Of a stretch of DNA of 64,000 nucleotides, positions 63,719 to 64,000 are shown piece by piece. Numbering within the stretch: position 1 is the stretch's first letter; every line of letters begins with the position of its first letter. The notes under the pieces were generated by a model. The model made no database searches, was not told the origin of the DNA, and worked only from the letters and a program-made list of their open reading frames with translations. Where the stretch lies: positions 124,001 to 188,000 of the forward strand of contig NZ_JAUCMW010000001.1 in NCBI RefSeq assembly GCF_030372765.1, written 5' to 3'. Origin of the DNA: Labilibaculum sp. K2S. GTDB lineage: Bacteria; Bacteroidota; Bacteroidia; Bacteroidales; Marinifilaceae. Both the position numbers and the translations under genes were made by a program.

Positions 63719-64000
63719 ATGGTGAATAAGGAAAATAAGTTTAATGATATTGTCACGGATAATGGCAAAAGAATTAGGCGGATTTGCAGCTATTACAGTC
63801 CCAATCACGAGGATAGGAAAGATATGTATCAGGATATTTTGGTTAATATCTGGAAAAGCCTTGATTCTTTTAGGGGTGACGCTTCAATCAACACTTGGAT
63901 CTATCGGATTGCAGTAAATACTTCTTTGGGTTTTACCGGAAAAGCATTCAAACAAATGCAGATGATTGTAGATGTCGATACTGAAAATCTTTCTCTTCTG
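63719..64000 (+). CDS. ECF RNA polymerase sigma factor, N-terminal part
   Basis: The open frame from ATG at 63719 runs off the window. About 94 residues are visible, with sigma region 2 (YYSPNHEDRKDMYQDILVNIWKSLDSFRG and NTWIYRIAVNTS). This is the sigma-70 region 2 pattern with the usual DxxQD/E-type -10 helix. No anti-sigma gene is visible yet. It is preceded by a 139-base gap. Confidence 0.88.
   Translation, partial: MVNKENKFNDIVTDNGKRIRRICSYYSPNHEDRKDMYQDILVNIWKSLDSFRGDASINTWIYRIAVNTSLGFTGKAFKQMQMIVDVDTENLSLL

Overview
The window looks like a chromosomal segment of a low-GC marine-type Bacteroidota, possibly a Marinifilaceae/Marinilabiliales-like organism. The evidence is ECF sigma/FecR pairs, STN and CarboxypepD-regulatory domains, a TonB-dependent receptor, LytS/LytTR regulators and AT-rich intergenic DNA. 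The family-level placement is inference. No tRNA, rRNA, insertion sequence, prophage or CRISPR array is visible.

Layout. 1-856: truncated FecR anti-sigma gene and its ECF sigma factor. 857-1632: gene-free stretch with short hairpins repeating about every 42 bases. 1633-5851: DUF819 transporter-like protein, DEAD-box helicase, UPF0104 flippase-like protein, DUF5655-like protein. 5866-10575: ECF sigma-FecR-STN operon whose last gene has no TonB barrel, with a paralogue just upstream. 10829-22310: membrane protein, NadA, an orphan kinase fragment, CutC with a large transglutaminase lipoprotein, phosphopentomutase, an ABC-F ATPase with one degenerate ATP site, a TPR histidine kinase and a small orphan. 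22506-31200: aldo/keto reductase and the complete phosphate locus pstS-pstC-pstA-pstB-phoU-phoB-phoR. A four-copy 11-bp Pho-box-like repeat precedes pstS, and a long-range RNA stem lies between pstS and pstC. 31358-33444: sirtuin, FabG, and a second hairpin array with an exact 41-bp period. 33784-39008: a 34-residue-repeat exported protein, a LytS kinase with a degenerate sister kinase, a LytTR regulator and an exported Ni-superoxide dismutase. 39098-45813: ATP-grasp-like protein, SfsA, a cysteine-cluster protein, a pair of unknown paralogues, a structured gene-free region and a TetR regulator. 45965-54145: M3 peptidase, LuxS/MtnN, OxyR with a monooxygenase-like protein, GlsB, and OvoA (ovothiol synthesis). 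54201-61523: a second cell-surface-signalling cluster. It contains an ECF sigma factor, FecR, an STN protein fused to surface repeats, a separate surface-repeat protein and a TonB receptor. 61762-64000: DJ-1/PfpI protein, a frameshifted membrane protein, another membrane protein and the start of a further ECF sigma gene.

How the genes work together. Two loci use the sigma/anti-sigma/STN logic of FecIRA-type signalling but put the STN sensor domain on proteins that lack a TonB-receptor barrel. In the second locus, the same 26-bp element lies upstream of fecR, the surface-repeat gene and the TonB receptor. Its spacing is constant and its layout resembles an ECF promoter, so these genes may form one sigma regulon. 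Phosphate uptake and sensing form one co-oriented block. Redox functions (Ni-SOD, OxyR with both redox cysteines, OvoA) occur across 38-54 kb, and LuxS with MtnN form the methyl-cycle detoxification pair.
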